Source of the DNA: Coriobacteriaceae bacterium AM100-PB1-1D-6A
GTDB taxonomy: Bacteria; Actinomycetota; Coriobacteriia; Coriobacteriales; Coriobacteriaceae
NCBI GenBank assembly: GCA_027660625.1
Contig: JAQDNC010000001.1
Coordinates: forward strand, 186,001-250,000
Direction of reading: 5' to 3'
DNA: 64,000 nt
Below the pieces are notes generated by a model. That model did no database searches. It was not told the origin of the DNA and saw only the letters and a program-made list of their open reading frames with translations. The position numbers were made by a program, and so were the translations under genes. Within the stretch, counting starts at the first letter, position 1. The number at the start of each line of letters is the position of its first letter. This document shows positions 18,860-28,671 of this stretch, in pieces.

Positions 18860-19654
18860 ATGCTCGTTTATGTTCGCGGCGCAGGCGATATCGCCACGGG
18901 TGTGGCTGCTCGTCTGGTGCGCGCCGGCGTTTCGGTCGTCATGGCCGATATCGCGGTTCCCACGTGCATCCGTCGCACGATCAGTTTTTGCGAGGCCATT
19001 CGCTTGGGCGAGGTCGAGGTCGAGGGCATTCGCGCCCGCTTGGCGCAGAGGCCGGCCGAGGCGCTTGAGATTGCCAAGGCGGGGAATGTCGCCGTGGTGG
19101 TGGACCCCCAGGCACAGATGCTCGGTGAACTTAGGCCCGCGGCCGTGGTAGACGCGATTCTGGCCAAGCGCAATCTGGGCACCACGCGCGACATGGCTCC
19201 TGCCGTCATCGCGGTAGGGCCGGGCTTTACCGCGCCGGTTGATTGCGATGCCGTGGTCGAGACTATGCGCGGGCATTTTTTGGGCCGCGTGATTACCCAG
19301 GGCTCGCCCCAGCCCAACACGGGCGTGCCGGGTATCATCGCCGGATATGGCAAGGAGCGTGTTATCCACAGCCCCGCCGCCGGCGTGTTTCGGTCCGACC
19401 GCGCAATCGGCGACATCGTGTGCGCCGGAGACGCGATTGGCTACGCGGGCGATACGCCCATGTTCACGACGATTGACGGCTGCCTGCGCGGCCTTTTGGC
19501 AGATGGCGTCCAGGTCACCGAGGGCTTTAAATGCGCCGATGTCGACCCGCGCGGTGACGCCAGCTACATCAACTATATTTCGGACAAGGCGACATCGGTC
19601 GGCGGCGGCGTGCTCGAAGCGCTCGCCATGCTCACCGACGTTTTTAGGGGATAG
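18860..19654 (+). CDS. yqeB: Selenium-dependent molybdenum cofactor protein YqeB
   Basis: A 264-residue protein of the YqeB (EF2563) family. The N-terminus VRGAGDIATGVAARLVRAG is a Rossmann-like nucleotide loop; later GPGFTAPVDCDAVVET and SPAAGVFRSDRAIGD are family hallmarks. It acts with YqeC in selenium-dependent molybdenum hydroxylase maturation. It ends 9 bases before xdhC. A TATAAT at 18771-18776 on this strand is a possible -10, without a good -35. Confidence 0.92.
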   Translation: MLVYVRGAGDIATGVAARLVRAGVSVVMADIAVPTCIRRTISFCEAIRLGEVEVEGIRARLAQRPAEALEIAKAGNVAVVVDPQAQMLGELRPAAVVDAILAKRNLGTTRDMAPAVIAVGPGFTAPVDCDAVVETMRGHFLGRVITQGSPQPNTGVPGIIAGYGKERVIHSPAAGVFRSDRAIGDIVCAGDAIGYAGDTPMFTTIDGCLRGLLADGVQVTEGFKCADVDPRGDASYINYISDKATSVGGGVLEALAMLTDVFRG

Positions 19655-19663
19655 GAAGCGACG

Positions 19664-20707
19664 ATGGAAAAGCTCGATGTGGTGAATGCTGCGCTTGGCG
19701 CTCTGAAGGCTGGCAAGACGTGCGAGCTCGTGGTCGTGGCCGGTACGGCGGGGTCGTCTCCGCGCGGCGTGGGCGCATGGATGGTCGTCTTTGCCGACGG
19801 TAGCCAGGCGGGCACCATCGGCGGCGGCAAAATCGAGCTCTTTGCGCTGGGCGAGGCTCACGAGCTGCTGGCCGCGGGGCAGTCACGCCTGGTCCGCTAC
19901 ACCATGGGCGGGGAGAACTCCGATACCGGCATGATCTGCGGCGGAGCCATCTGCCTGTGCTATCTGCATCTGGACGCGACCCAGGCGCCATTGTTCCAGG
20001 AGATTGCCGATGTCTTGGCGTATCGACGCATCGGCGACTTCGTCATCGACTTTGAGCCGTTTATCGCAAGCGCGCTCGAAAGCGACGCTGCCGAATACCA
20101 TGGCGAGGAGTCGCGCCGCACCATTGTGGGTTGCCCTGGGCTTTCGCTGACGGAAGAGGGGAGTAAGGTCACCTACACCAATGCCGCCTCCGAGATTCCT
20201 CCCGCGCACATCGAGACACTCTGCCCCGAGGGCCTGACCTACATCTTTGGCTGCGGGCACGTGGGCGCCGCGACGGCTCGCGTACTAACGGCGGCGGGCT
20301 TTGCTGTCGTGGCCTGCGACGATCGCCCCGGCACGTTGACGCCCGAATGGGTGCCCGGTGTCTACGACCGTCGCCTGGTCGACTACAAGAGCCTGAGCGA
20401 GCTGTGCCCCATCGGCCCGCGCGACTTGGTGGTCGTCGCCACGGCGGGTCACAAGTCCGATATCGACGTGGTGATTCAGGCCATGCGCGCTAAACCCGCC
20501 TATCTGGGCTGCCTGGGCTCGCGCCGCAAGACCGCCTTTGTGCGCGCCCGCTTGGAGCAGGAGGGCTTTACGCAGGAGCAGATCGACGAGCTGCACCTGC
20601 CGATCGGTGTCGCCATCGAGGCCGAGGACCCCGAGGAGATCGCCATCTCCATCGCCGCCGAGATGATTCACCTGCGCCGCACCAAGCTCGTCCCCCGCAA
20701 GCGATAG
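19664..20707 (+). CDS. xdhC: XdhC/CoxI family molybdenum hydroxylase maturation factor
   Basis: A 347-residue XdhC-type chaperone that inserts modified molybdenum cofactor into xanthine-dehydrogenase-like enzymes. N-terminal XdhC/CoxI signatures are TAGSSPRGVGAWMVV and IGGGKIE, with MICGGAI. The C-terminal Rossmann domain has FGCGHVGAATARVL and LGSRRKTAFVRARL. Length is normal. It is the last gene of the accessory set; no catalytic xdh subunit follows. The repeat at 20726-20790, followed by CTTTTTGG, is a possible terminator. Confidence 0.92.
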   Translation: MEKLDVVNAALGALKAGKTCELVVVAGTAGSSPRGVGAWMVVFADGSQAGTIGGGKIELFALGEAHELLAAGQSRLVRYTMGGENSDTGMICGGAICLCYLHLDATQAPLFQEIADVLAYRRIGDFVIDFEPFIASALESDAAEYHGEESRRTIVGCPGLSLTEEGSKVTYTNAASEIPPAHIETLCPEGLTYIFGCGHVGAATARVLTAAGFAVVACDDRPGTLTPEWVPGVYDRRLVDYKSLSELCPIGPRDLVVVATAGHKSDIDVVIQAMRAKPAYLGCLGSRRKTAFVRARLEQEGFTQEQIDELHLPIGVAIEAEDPEEIAISIAAEMIHLRRTKLVPRKR

Positions 20708-20725
20708 TCTCATCCCCATATATGA

Positions 20726-20790
20726 GTTGCGGTGAAATACGGACTGTTTATGCCTGTTAAGCCATCAAACAGTCCGTATTTCACCGCAAC
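20726..20790. repeat. Palindromic intergenic repeat, copy 2 of 3
   Basis: Arms 20726-20749 and 20767-20790 are perfect 24-base inverted copies containing GTTGCGGTGAAATACGGACT. The centre differs from copy 1. CTTTTTGG follows the right arm, so a transcript leaving xdhC could terminate here. Confidence 0.9.
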
Positions 20791-20852
20791 AGCTTTTTGG
20801 GACCCATTTGTGCGGGGGAGTTGTGGAGTTGTGCAGGCAGACGAGGTTTTTC

Positions 20853-20881
20853 TGGAAATACACTCCCGATGCGCGTATAGT
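20853..20881 (+). promoter_or_regulatory. Predicted promoter for the rplE ribosomal operon
   Basis: TGGAAA (20853-20858), 17 bases, then TATAGT (20876-20881). It lies about 140 bases before rplE in a place where the ribosomal cluster is not preceded by its usual upstream genes, so a dedicated promoter is expected. Confidence 0.5.
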
Positions 20882-21018
20882 ACCGATTGTTTTGTCGGCT
20901 CCTGCTGCGTCGAGTCCAAACCGCGAAATGCCATGAGCGGCGCGGATGCAGCCAGGAGGCACGAGGACAACCCATCGTGGCCACGCCCCGTGCTTAAAAC
21001 CCCAAGAAGGAGTGAACA
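20882..21018 (+). promoter_or_regulatory. Untranslated leader of rplE with a possible long-range stem
   Basis: Within the leader CTCCTGCTGC (20899-20908) can pair with GCAG-C-CAGGAG (20948-20958), a 10-bp stem with one bulge around a 39-base loop, ahead of the rplE Shine-Dalgarno (AAGAAGGAG). It is a candidate site for autogenous ribosomal-protein control; no known leader class was recognised. The remainder of 20708-21018 is the repeat and unstructured spacer. Confidence 0.35.
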
Positions 21019-21576
21019 ATGGCAGAAGAGAAGTATGTGCCGCGTCTGAAGACCAAGTACAACAACGAGGTCAAGCACCAGCTTCAGGAAAAGTTTCAGT
21101 ACGAGAACGTCATGATGATCCCCAAGTTTGAGAAGATCGTCGTGAACATGGGTGTCGGCGAGGCCGCTACCGATTCCAAGGCCATCGACGGTGCCGTGCG
21201 CGACCTGCGCGCCATCACCGGCCAGCAGCCGATGATCACCCGTGCCCGCAAGTCCATCGCTACCTTCCGCCTGCGCGCTGGTATGCCGATCGGCTGCAAG
21301 GTTACCCTGCGTGGCGACCGTATGTGGGAGTTCTTCGATCGTCTGACCTCCGTCGCGATCCCCCGTATCCGCGACTTCCGCGGCATCTCCGCCAAGAGCT
21401 TCGACGGCCGTGGTAACTTCTCCATGGGCGTTACCGAGCAGCTCATCTTCCCCGAGATCGACTTCGACTCCGTCGATCACCAGCGTGGTATGGACATCAC
21501 TTTCGTGACCACCGCCAATACCGATGAGGAGGCCAAGGCCCTTCTGGACGCCTTCGGTTTCCCGTTCAAGAAATAG
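21019..21576 (+). CDS. rplE: Ribosomal protein L5
   Basis: A 185-residue L5, the 5S-rRNA-binding protein of the large-subunit central protuberance. Family segments [26 protein letters not shown] and [16 protein letters not shown] are present at the expected spacing. It opens the ribosomal block here; rplN and rplX, which normally precede it, are absent and xdhC lies upstream. Confidence 0.97.
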   Translation: MAEEKYVPRLKTKYNNEVKHQLQEKFQYENVMMIPKFEKIVVNMGVGEAATDSKAIDGAVRDLRAITGQQPMITRARKSIATFRLRAGMPIGCKVTLRGDRMWEFFDRLTSVAIPRIRDFRGISAKSFDGRGNFSMGVTEQLIFPEIDFDSVDHQRGMDITFVTTANTDEEAKALLDAFGFPFKK

Positions 21577-21655
21577 GTTCACCTGCCCTATAAGCGCCGT
21601 TCCCACAAGGGGGCGGCGCTTGGGGCGAACAATACTCTATGTGAGGAGGATATAA

Positions 21656-21841
21656 GTGGCTAAGACATCGATGATCGTCAAGTGCAATCGCAAGCAGAAG
21701 TTCTCTACTCGTGAGTACACGCGCTGCCAGCGCTGCGGCCGTCCGCACTCTGTGTACCGCAAGTTCGGCCTGTGCCGTGTCTGCTTCCGTGAGCTTGCAC
21801 TCAAGGGCGAGCTTCCCGGCGTTAAGAAGGCCAGCTGGTAA
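21656..21841 (+). CDS. rpsN: Ribosomal protein S14, zinc (type Z) form
   Basis: A 61-residue type Z S14 with the zinc cluster CQRCGRP and CRVCF. GTG start behind AGGAGG. The short zinc form is the usual one in spc operons of Gram-positive bacteria. A GC hairpin (AAGCGCCG at 21592 with CGGCGCTT at 21614) sits in the rplE-rpsN gap and may be a processing site. Confidence 0.97.
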   Translation: MAKTSMIVKCNRKQKFSTREYTRCQRCGRPHSVYRKFGLCRVCFRELALKGELPGVKKASW

Positions 21842-21960
21842 GTCACTACCAGCGTTTCAAGCATCCGTTTGGAACAGGGAAAACGCGCTAAATAGGCTTT
21901 GCCGTTAAGGGCGGCGAAGAACCAAGAGCACGTGTTCATCAAGAACGAAGGAGAATCTGT

Positions 21961-22359
21961 ATGAACCTTACAGACCCGATCGCAGATATGCTTACGCGCA
22001 TCCGTAACGCTAACTCTGTGAACAAGGCCACGGTCTCCATGCCGAGCAGCAAGAAGCTCGTCGAGATCGCTCGTGTTCTGCACGAGGAGGGCTACATCGA
22101 GGGCTACGATGTCGAGGACACCGTTCCCCAGAAGACTCTGCACATCACGCTTAAGTATGGTCCCAAGAAGGCTAAGGTCATCAACGGCATCCGCCGCATT
22201 TCCAAGCCGGGCCTGCGTAAGTACACCGGCGTTGCCGACATGCCCCGCGTCCGCGGTGGCCTTGGTACCGCCATTATTTCCACCAGCCATGGCGTTATGA
22301 CCGACCGCGATGCTCGCAAGCACAACGTCGGCGGCGAGATCATCGCTTACGTCTGGTAA
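21961..22359 (+). CDS. rpsH: Ribosomal protein S8
   Basis: A 132-residue S8 that binds helix 21 of 16S rRNA and in E. coli represses the spc operon. Starts [17 protein letters not shown] and ends GGEIIAYVW, both typical. It lies 119 bases after rpsN; no clear S8-like regulatory hairpin was recognised in that gap. Confidence 0.97.
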   Translation: MNLTDPIADMLTRIRNANSVNKATVSMPSSKKLVEIARVLHEEGYIEGYDVEDTVPQKTLHITLKYGPKKAKVINGIRRISKPGLRKYTGVADMPRVRGGLGTAIISTSHGVMTDRDARKHNVGGEIIAYVW

Positions 22360-22392
22360 TTCGCTCGGTAGGTAGAAGGAAAGGAGATCACC

Positions 22393-22929
22393 GTGTCTCG
22401 TATCGGTAATAAGCCTGTCCAGATTCCCGCCGGAGTCGAAGTGGCAGTCAACGGCAACAACGTTGTCGTCAAGGGCCCCAAGGGCCAGCTCGAGCTCGAT
22501 GTTTTTGAGAAGCTCACCATCAACGTCGAGGACAACGTCCTCACCGTTTCCCGTCCCGACGACGAGCGTGAGACCCGTGCCCGCCACGGCCTCACCCGCG
22601 CTCTTATCCACAACATGGTTGTTGGCGTTTCCGAGGGCTTCGAGAAGAAGCTCGAGCTCGCCGGCGTCGGTTACCGCGTGCAGCAGAAGGGCAAGAACCT
22701 CGAGTTCTCCCTGGGCTTCTCGCACCCCGTGATCGTCGAGGCTCCCGAGGGCATCACCTTCGAGGTTCCCGACAACACCCACGTGAACGTCAAGGGTATC
22801 AACAAGCAGCAGGTCGGTCAGATCGCCGCTGAGATCCGCGGCCATCGTCCTCCCGAGCCTTACAAGGGCAAGGGTATCCACTATGTTGGCGAGCACATCC
22901 GCCGCAAGCTGGGTAAGGCCGCCAAGTAG
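22393..22929 (+). CDS. rplF: Ribosomal protein L6
   Basis: A 178-residue L6. Typical start [16 protein letters not shown] and C-terminal [19 protein letters not shown] start behind AAGGAG. It contacts the sarcin-ricin region near the factor-binding site. Confidence 0.97.
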   Translation: MSRIGNKPVQIPAGVEVAVNGNNVVVKGPKGQLELDVFEKLTINVEDNVLTVSRPDDERETRARHGLTRALIHNMVVGVSEGFEKKLELAGVGYRVQQKGKNLEFSLGFSHPVIVEAPEGITFEVPDNTHVNVKGINKQQVGQIAAEIRGHRPPEPYKGKGIHYVGEHIRRKLGKAAK

Positions 22930-22954
22930 TCGTAACCGACTCACTCGCATAAGA

Positions 22955-22976
22955 CCAGCACCCCGTTAGGTGCTGG
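22955..22976 (+). promoter_or_regulatory. Intra-operon hairpin between rplF and rplR
   Basis: An 8-bp perfect stem CCAGCACC/GGTGCTGG with a 6-base loop, followed 9 bases later by CTTTTT. It may attenuate or mark RNA processing inside the operon. Confidence 0.5.
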
Positions 22977-23004
22977 CAAGATCAACCTTTTTAGGAGTTT
23001 ACGT

Positions 23005-23373
23005 ATGAACAAGCATAAGGCGAAGCTGGAAGGCCTCAAGCGTCGTCAGCGTCGTGTTCGCGGCAAGGTCTCGGGTACCGCCGAGCGTCCGCGTCTTCGT
23101 GTGACCCGTACTAACGCCAACATCTATGCCCAGATCATCGACGACAGCAAGGGCTCCAGCCTGACGCTCGTCTCCGCCTCGACTCTCGAGGCCGAGTTCA
23201 AGGGCACCCACACCTCGAACAAGGAGGCTGCGGAGAAGGTCGGTCAGCTCGTTGGCAAGCGTGCCATCGAGGCCGGCATCACCAAGGTCGCTTTCGATCG
23301 TGGTGGCCGTATCTACCATGGCCGCGTCAAGGCCCTCGCCGACGGTGCTCGTGCCGCCGGTCTCGAGTTCTAG
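23005..23373 (+). CDS. rplR: Ribosomal protein L18
   Basis: A 122-residue L18, a 5S rRNA binder with L5. N-terminal basic region [19 protein letters not shown] and C-terminal [20 protein letters not shown] are diagnostic. The start follows TTAGGAG. Confidence 0.97.
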   Translation: MNKHKAKLEGLKRRQRRVRGKVSGTAERPRLRVTRTNANIYAQIIDDSKGSSLTLVSASTLEAEFKGTHTSNKEAAEKVGQLVGKRAIEAGITKVAFDRGGRIYHGRVKALADGARAAGLEF

Positions 23374-23387
23374 GAGGTATGTAGCAC

Positions 23388-23912
23388 ATGGCTCGTAATC
23401 AGAAGCAGCAGCGCGAGGCCTCCGAGTTCGAGGAGCGCGTCGTTTACATCAACCGCGTGTCGAAGACCGTCAAGGGTGGTCGTCGCATGAGCCTCGTCGC
23501 TCTCGTCGTCGTTGGCGACGGCAAGGGCAACGTCGGCGTTGGCATGGGCAAGTCCGCTGAGGTGCCCATGGCCATCTCCAAGGCGTCTCTCGATGCCAAG
23601 AAGAACATGTTCCACGTGCCGGTGACCGAGCAGGGCACCATCCCGCACGAGGTTCTCGGCCACTTTGGTGCCGGCCGCATCATCATCAAGCCCGCTGTCG
23701 AGGGTACCGGCGTTATCGCCGGCGGCGCTGTGCGTCCCCTCTTCGAGCTTGCCGGCATCAAGAACGTCCTGTCCAAGTCCCTCGGTACCGACAACGGCCT
23801 CAACATCATCAAGGCTGCCGTCGAGGGCCTCAAGGAGCTCTCCAGCCCTGAGGACGTCGCGGCTCGCCGTGGCCTGACGGTCTCCGAGATGTTCGTCGGT
23901 AAGGAGAACTAA
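23388..23912 (+). CDS. rpsE: Ribosomal protein S5
   Basis: A 174-residue S5 with the double-stranded RNA-binding-like N-domain ([18 protein letters not shown]) and the C-domain ([16 protein letters not shown]). It helps decoding accuracy and helicase action at mRNA entry. It is 14 bases after rplR. Confidence 0.97.
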   Translation: MARNQKQQREASEFEERVVYINRVSKTVKGGRRMSLVALVVVGDGKGNVGVGMGKSAEVPMAISKASLDAKKNMFHVPVTEQGTIPHEVLGHFGAGRIIIKPAVEGTGVIAGGAVRPLFELAGIKNVLSKSLGTDNGLNIIKAAVEGLKELSSPEDVAARRGLTVSEMFVGKEN

Positions 23913-23914
23913 GC

Positions 23915-24097
23915 ATGGCTGACACCATCAAGATCAAGCAGGTCCGCAGCACCAACGGTTGCAAGCAGGACCAGGTCCGTACTGTCCGTGCCCTCGGTCT
24001 CCACAGGATCCGCGAGGTTCGCGAGATTGCTGACAACGAGTCCGTCCGCGGCATGATCTTCAAGGTCAAGCACCTTGTCGAGATTGTAGAGGAGTAG
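23915..24097 (+). CDS. rpmD: Ribosomal protein L30
   Basis: A 60-residue L30 (IKIKQVRSTNGCKQDQVRT, LGLHRIREVREI). It starts 2 bases after the rpsE stop, indicating coupled translation. Confidence 0.96.
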   Translation: MADTIKIKQVRSTNGCKQDQVRTVRALGLHRIREVREIADNESVRGMIFKVKHLVEIVEE

Positions 24098-24100
24098 CAA

Positions 24101-24550
24101 ATGCAGCTTCACGATCTTACTCCCGCGCCCGGTTCCACCAAGAACCGCAAGCGCGTCGGCCGTGGCAATTCTTCGGGTCACGGCACCACTTCTGGCCGCG
24201 GTCAGAAGGGCCAGGGTTCCCGCTCTGGCGGCACCAAGGGTGCCGGCTTCGAGGGTGGCCAGACTCCGCTGGCTATGCGCCTGCCCAAGCTTCCGGGCTT
24301 CCGTAATCCCCGTCGTATCGAGTACACCGCTGTTAACGTTGAGCGTCTCGAGCGCAAGTTCGAGGACGGCGCTGTGATCGACGGTGCCGCTCTTAAGGCC
24401 GCTCGCATCACCAAGAGCGAGTTCGAGCCCGTCAAGGTGCTCGGCAATGGTGAGCTCACCAAGAAGTTCACGGTCAAGGTCGACAAGGTCAGCGCTTCTG
24501 CGCAGGCCAAGATCGAGGCCGCCGGCGGAAAGGTCGAGCTGCCGTGCTAA
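24101..24550 (+). CDS. rplO: Ribosomal protein L15
   Basis: A 149-residue L15 with its glycine-rich basic N-terminus ([18 protein letters not shown]) and [10 protein letters not shown]. It overlaps the secY start by 7 bases. Confidence 0.97.
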   Translation: MQLHDLTPAPGSTKNRKRVGRGNSSGHGTTSGRGQKGQGSRSGGTKGAGFEGGQTPLAMRLPKLPGFRNPRRIEYTAVNVERLERKFEDGAVIDGAALKAARITKSEFEPVKVLGNGELTKKFTVKVDKVSASAQAKIEAAGGKVELPC

Positions 24551-25830
24551 ATGGTCTTAAGAATGCTTTCCGCATCAAAGAATTGCGCGAAAAGATTCTT
24601 TTTACCATAGCTATGCTCGTCGTGTACCGCATTGGTGCGCACGTTCCTGTGCCCGGCATTCCCTTCCAGGGGATGCTGGGCCTTTTCTCGACCGATAACA
24701 ATTCGGTCGCCGCAGGTGCTATGGCCCTCCTGAATCTTTTCTCTGGTGGCGCGTTGAGCTATGTTTCGGTGTTCTCCCTGGGCATCATGCCTTACATCAC
24801 CAGCTCGATCATCCTCCAGATGCTCCAGGCCGTTGTGCCTTCCCTGCATGAGCTTGCCCGCGAGGGCGAGGTCGGTCAGACCAAGATTACGCAGTATTCG
24901 CGTTACCTCACCCTGGCTCTGGCAATCCTCAACTCCGTGGGTTACCTCTTTCTCTTTAAGAGCTTCGGCATCAGCTTTACTGGCGCCGGCGCTCCCGAGA
25001 TCATCTTCGACCTCATGATCGTCGGCACGCTCACCGCGGGCGCCATGCTGATCATGTGGATTGGTGAGCTCATCACCCAGCGCGGTATCGGCAATGGCAT
25101 GTCGCTGATCATCTTCGCGAACATCATGGCCGGCCTGCCGCAGGCGATCTTCTCCAGCACCGAGGGCAATGCCGGTGGCATCATCACCATGGTGATCATC
25201 TGCGCCATCATCTTGCTGGTTATCCCGCTGATTGTTTTCCTTGAGCGCGGCCAGCGCCGCATTCCGGTCTCCTACGCTAAGCGCGTCGTGGGCCGTCGCA
25301 TGATGGGTGGCCAGGCCACCTACCTGCCCATCAAGGTCAACACCGCGGGTGTCGTGCCGATCATCTTTGCTTCGGCGCTGCTGTACTTCCCGGCCCAGAT
25401 TGCCGTGTTCTTCCCCGGCATCGGCTGGATCCAGGCAGTTGCCTCTGCGCTTTCAACCGGTTGGCTCAACTGGGTGCTTAACGTTGTCCTCATCGTATTC
25501 TTCGCGTACTTCTACACCTCCATGGTGTTCAACCCCGATGACACGGCCGACAACCTTAAGAAGCAGGGCGGCTTTATTCCGGGCGTCCGTCCGGGTAGGG
25601 CTACCGCGGCCTACATCAAGAACGCGCTCAACAAGATCACGCTTCCCAGCGCTGTCTTTTTGGCGCTCATCGCCATCGTGCCTTCGATCATCTTCTCCTT
25701 CACGGGTAACCAGCTGATCCAGGCGTTTGGCGGCACGTCCATCCTCATCATGGTCGGCGTCGTGCTCGACACGGTCGATAAGCTCGAAGGCCAGATCAAG
25801 ATGTATGATTACGATGGATTCTTTAAATAG
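24544..25830 (+). CDS. secY: Protein translocase channel subunit SecY
   Basis: A 428-residue ten-helix translocon pore. The GTG at 24544 overlaps the end of rplO and follows GGAAAGG; the nearby ATG at 24551 is out of frame. Diagnostic segments are [15 protein letters not shown] (plug and helix 2), [15 protein letters not shown] and the cytoplasmic loop [17 protein letters not shown]. It works with the SecA encoded at 54.1 kb in this window. Confidence 0.97.
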   Translation: MLNGLKNAFRIKELREKILFTIAMLVVYRIGAHVPVPGIPFQGMLGLFSTDNNSVAAGAMALLNLFSGGALSYVSVFSLGIMPYITSSIILQMLQAVVPSLHELAREGEVGQTKITQYSRYLTLALAILNSVGYLFLFKSFGISFTGAGAPEIIFDLMIVGTLTAGAMLIMWIGELITQRGIGNGMSLIIFANIMAGLPQAIFSSTEGNAGGIITMVIICAIILLVIPLIVFLERGQRRIPVSYAKRVVGRRMMGGQATYLPIKVNTAGVVPIIFASALLYFPAQIAVFFPGIGWIQAVASALSTGWLNWVLNVVLIVFFAYFYTSMVFNPDDTADNLKKQGGFIPGVRPGRATAAYIKNALNKITLPSAVFLALIAIVPSIIFSFTGNQLIQAFGGTSILIMVGVVLDTVDKLEGQIKMYDYDGFFK

Positions 25831-25848
25831 GCTAGAGGAGGATTGCTC

Positions 25849-26475
25849 ATGAACCTCGTATTGCTCGGAGCTCCGGGTGCCGGTAAGGGCACCGTCGCAC
25901 AGGAGCTCGTCGCCGAGTTTGGCGTCGCTCACATTTCCACGGGCGACCTGCTGCGTGCTGCCGTCAAGGGTGGCACCGAGCTTGGTATTCAGGCTAAGAA
26001 GTACATGGACGCTGGCGAGCTCGTTCCCGACCAGCTCGTGATCGACCTTGTCAAGGAGCGCCTTGCCGCCGATGACGCCCAGCAGGGCTTCATCCTCGAC
26101 GGCTTCCCGCGCAACACCGCCCAGGCTGTGACGCTCGATTCCGAGCTCTCCGCTATGGGTCGCGAGATCGACTGCGCTCTTCTGGTCGATGTGGCCCCCG
26201 AGGTCATCATCGATCGTCTGTCTTCGCGTCGCACCTGCCGCGCCTGCGGTTACACCGGCACCGCTGCCGATGCCACCTGCCCCAAGTGCGGCGGCGAGAT
26301 GTATCAGCGCGACGACGACAAGCCCGAGACCATCAAGAATCGTCTCGACGTCTACGAGAAGTCCACGAGCCCGCTCGTCGACTACTATCGTGGCCAGGGT
26401 CTGCTCAAGTCGGTCAACGGTGACCAGGCTCGCAAGACCGTGTACGGGGATGTCAAAGAGGCTCTCGGTCTATGA
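25849..26475 (+). CDS. adk: Adenylate kinase
   Basis: A 208-residue long-form adenylate kinase (ATP + AMP to 2 ADP). P-loop GAPGAGKGT is near the start; the LID domain carries a four-Cys zinc site (CRACGYTG, CPKCGGE). ATG 25849 is preferred over the in-frame TTG at 25843 because it lies 7 bases after AGAGGAGG. The TGA stop overlaps the map start (ATGA), one of only three intact genes here that use TGA. Confidence 0.97.
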   Translation: MNLVLLGAPGAGKGTVAQELVAEFGVAHISTGDLLRAAVKGGTELGIQAKKYMDAGELVPDQLVIDLVKERLAADDAQQGFILDGFPRNTAQAVTLDSELSAMGREIDCALLVDVAPEVIIDRLSSRRTCRACGYTGTAADATCPKCGGEMYQRDDDKPETIKNRLDVYEKSTSPLVDYYRGQGLLKSVNGDQARKTVYGDVKEALGL

Positions 26476-27260
26476 TCAAGATTAAGTCTGCAACGCAAAT
26501 TGAGCAGATGAAGAAGGCAGGAGCGCTATCTAAGATGGCGCTCCGCCACGTTGGAGCCATGGTTCGCCCCGGCGTGTCGACCTTCGAGCTCGACCAGCTT
26601 GCCGAGCAGATTATCCGCATGCATGGCGGCACCCCTGCCTTTAAGGGTTACGGCGGGTTCCCCGGAACCATTTGCGCATCAATAAACGATGCCGTGGTCC
26701 ACGGCATTCCCAACCCCGATATGATCCTGCGCGATGGCGATATCATCTCCATCGATACGGGAGCTGTCGTCGACGGTTGGGTCGGCGATAACGCTTGGAC
26801 GTTTTTCGTCGGCACGCCCACGCCCGAGGCCAAGGCCCTGTGCGAGGTTACGCGCGATTGCCTAAAGGCTGCCATCGAGCAGGCTGTTCCCGGTAACCAT
26901 ATCGGGGACGTCGGGTATGCTGTTCAGTCCCTCGCCGAGTCTCACGGTTACGGCGTGCTTCGCGATTACGTGGGGCATGGTATCGGTCGTGTAATGCACG
27001 AGGACCCCAACGTTCCAAATTATGGAAAGAAGGGGAGAGGCGTTCGCCTTCAGGCTGGTATGGTCATCGCTATCGAGCCGATGGTTACGATGGGTTCCAA
27101 TCATGTGAGCACGGGCTCCGATGGTTGGATCGTTACGACCAACGACCATCTGCCCGCCGCGCACTACGAGAACACCGTCGCCATTACCAATGACGGTCCG
27201 GTGATTCTTACCACCGATGCGCAAGGATCCTGGTGTTCGCTCCAAGGCGGAGAAATGTAA
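26472..27260 (+). CDS. map: Methionine aminopeptidase type I
   Basis: A 262-residue M24 metalloprotease that removes the initiator Met. Ligand motifs are IDTGAVVDGWVGDNAW (Asp pair), GHGIGRVMHE (His) and AIEPMV (Glu). It overlaps adk by 4 bases. A 104-base gap to infA suggests a possible internal promoter. Confidence 0.96.
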   Translation: MIKIKSATQIEQMKKAGALSKMALRHVGAMVRPGVSTFELDQLAEQIIRMHGGTPAFKGYGGFPGTICASINDAVVHGIPNPDMILRDGDIISIDTGAVVDGWVGDNAWTFFVGTPTPEAKALCEVTRDCLKAAIEQAVPGNHIGDVGYAVQSLAESHGYGVLRDYVGHGIGRVMHEDPNVPNYGKKGRGVRLQAGMVIAIEPMVTMGSNHVSTGSDGWIVTTNDHLPAAHYENTVAITNDGPVILTTDAQGSWCSLQGGEM

Positions 27261-27364
27261 CAAGTTCCACGTAGTTGTGGAGCCATTACGAAGATATTAC
27301 GATACGTGCATGCGTATTGTAGAATACTCAATCGCTGTCGTTTTCTAGAGAAAGATGATTGCTT

Positions 27365-27583
27365 GTGAAGAAGGAAGACGCAATTGAGCTCGAGGGTACG
27401 GTAAAGGAGCCGCTGCCCAACGCCATGTTTAAGGTCGAGCTCGAGAACGGTCATTCGGTTCTGTGCAACATTTCTGGCAAGATCCGAATGAATTACATCC
27501 GCATTCTCCCCGGTGACAGGGTTGTCGTGGAGCTTTCCCCGTACGACCTGACCCGCGGTCGCATCACCTATCGCTATAAATAG
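27365..27583 (+). CDS. infA: Translation initiation factor IF-1
   Basis: A 72-residue OB-fold factor ([32 protein letters not shown]). Two adjacent non-ATG starts are possible: TTG 27359 and GTG 27365. I chose GTG because it gives the standard IF-1 length. Confidence 0.95.
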   Translation: MKKEDAIELEGTVKEPLPNAMFKVELENGHSVLCNISGKIRMNYIRILPGDRVVVELSPYDLTRGRITYRYK

Positions 27584-27730
27584 CGACACGCATACACGCT
27601 CTTTTCCGACTGCAGGCTTAGCTCAACCTACGGTCGGTTTGCGTGTGAAGACCAGCCATAGTTTTAAACGCCTGCGGCTGGGCGAGTGGATAGTAGGGAA
27701 GTAGTTTGAGCGCTACCGAAAGGAAGAACG

Positions 27731-27844
27731 ATGAAGGTACGTCCTTCGGTCAAGAAGATGTGCGATAAGTGCAAAATCATTAGGCGCCATGGCAAGGTCC
27801 TCGTCATTTGCGAGAACCCCCGTCATAAGCAGCGTCAGGGTTAA
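27731..27844 (+). CDS. rpmJ: Ribosomal protein L36
   Basis: A 37-residue L36: [19 protein letters not shown] and a C-terminal [11 protein letters not shown], with the C-C-C-H zinc ligands. The ATG follows GAAAGGAAG. The 147-base gap from infA contains no other recognised element. Confidence 0.96.
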   Translation: MKVRPSVKKMCDKCKIIRRHGKVLVICENPRHKQRQG

Positions 27845-27858
27845 GAGAGGAGACTACG

Positions 27859-28233
27859 TTGGCCCGTATTAATGGTGTCGACCTCCCGCGTGAGAAGCGC
27901 GTTGAGATCGGTCTGACCTACATTTACGGCATCGGCCGCACCACTGCGACGAAGATTTGCGTCGAGTGCAACGTTAACGTGGACACGCGCGTTAAGGACC
28001 TCACCGAGGATGAGGTTAACGCCATCCGCGATTATATCGATAAGAATCAGATCATGGTTGAGGGCGACCTCCGCCGTGAGCGCAACCAGAACGTCAAGCG
28101 CCTTATGGACATCGGCTGCAACCGCGGCCTTCGTCACCGCAAGGGCCTCCCGGTCCGCGGCCAGCGCACCCACACTAACGCTCGTACCCGCAAGGGCCCG
28201 AAGCGTCAGATCGGTGCTAAGAAGAAGAAATAA
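27859..28233 (+). CDS. rpsM: Ribosomal protein S13
   Basis: A 124-residue S13 ([39 protein letters not shown]). TTG start behind GAGAGGAGA. It forms subunit bridges at the 30S head. Confidence 0.97.
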   Translation: MARINGVDLPREKRVEIGLTYIYGIGRTTATKICVECNVNVDTRVKDLTEDEVNAIRDYIDKNQIMVEGDLRRERNQNVKRLMDIGCNRGLRHRKGLPVRGQRTHTNARTRKGPKRQIGAKKKK

Positions 28234-28247
28234 GGAGCGCTAGATAG

Positions 28248-28652
28248 ATGGCTACTGCTAAGAAGAACGTTCGCGCTGCCCGTCTGAAGCGCGCGGACCG
28301 TAAGAACATTTCCGTGGGCCAGGCTCACATTCGTTCTACGTTCAATAACACGATCGTTTCGATCACCGATCCCCAGGGCAACGTCATTTCCTGGAAGTCG
28401 GCTGGCCAGGTGGGCTTCAAGGGCTCCCGTAAGTCCACGCCGTTCGCTGCCCAGATGGCTGCCGAGGCTGCTGCCAAGCAGGCCATGGAGCACGGTATGA
28501 AGAAGGTTTCCGTCTTCGTCAAGGGCCCCGGCTCCGGTCGTGAGACCGCCATCCGCTCCCTCCAGGCTGCTGGCCTCGAGGTCTCGAGCATCCAGGACAA
28601 GACCCCCATTCCGCACAACGGCTGCCGCCCCAAGAAGCGTCGCCGCGTGTAA
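28248..28652 (+). CDS. rpsK: Ribosomal protein S11
   Basis: A 134-residue S11 ([31 protein letters not shown]). It forms part of the platform next to the E site. Confidence 0.97.
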   Translation: MATAKKNVRAARLKRADRKNISVGQAHIRSTFNNTIVSITDPQGNVISWKSAGQVGFKGSRKSTPFAAQMAAEAAAKQAMEHGMKKVSVFVKGPGSGRETAIRSLQAAGLEVSSIQDKTPIPHNGCRPKKRRRV

Positions 28653-28671
28653 CTGAAAGGATCGTATCAAT

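Noticed and set aside
20933..21049. Short frame starting ATGAGCGGCGCGG overlapping the rplE start as a leader peptide.
   Set aside because: No ribosome site and no coding character; it is better read as untranslated leader.
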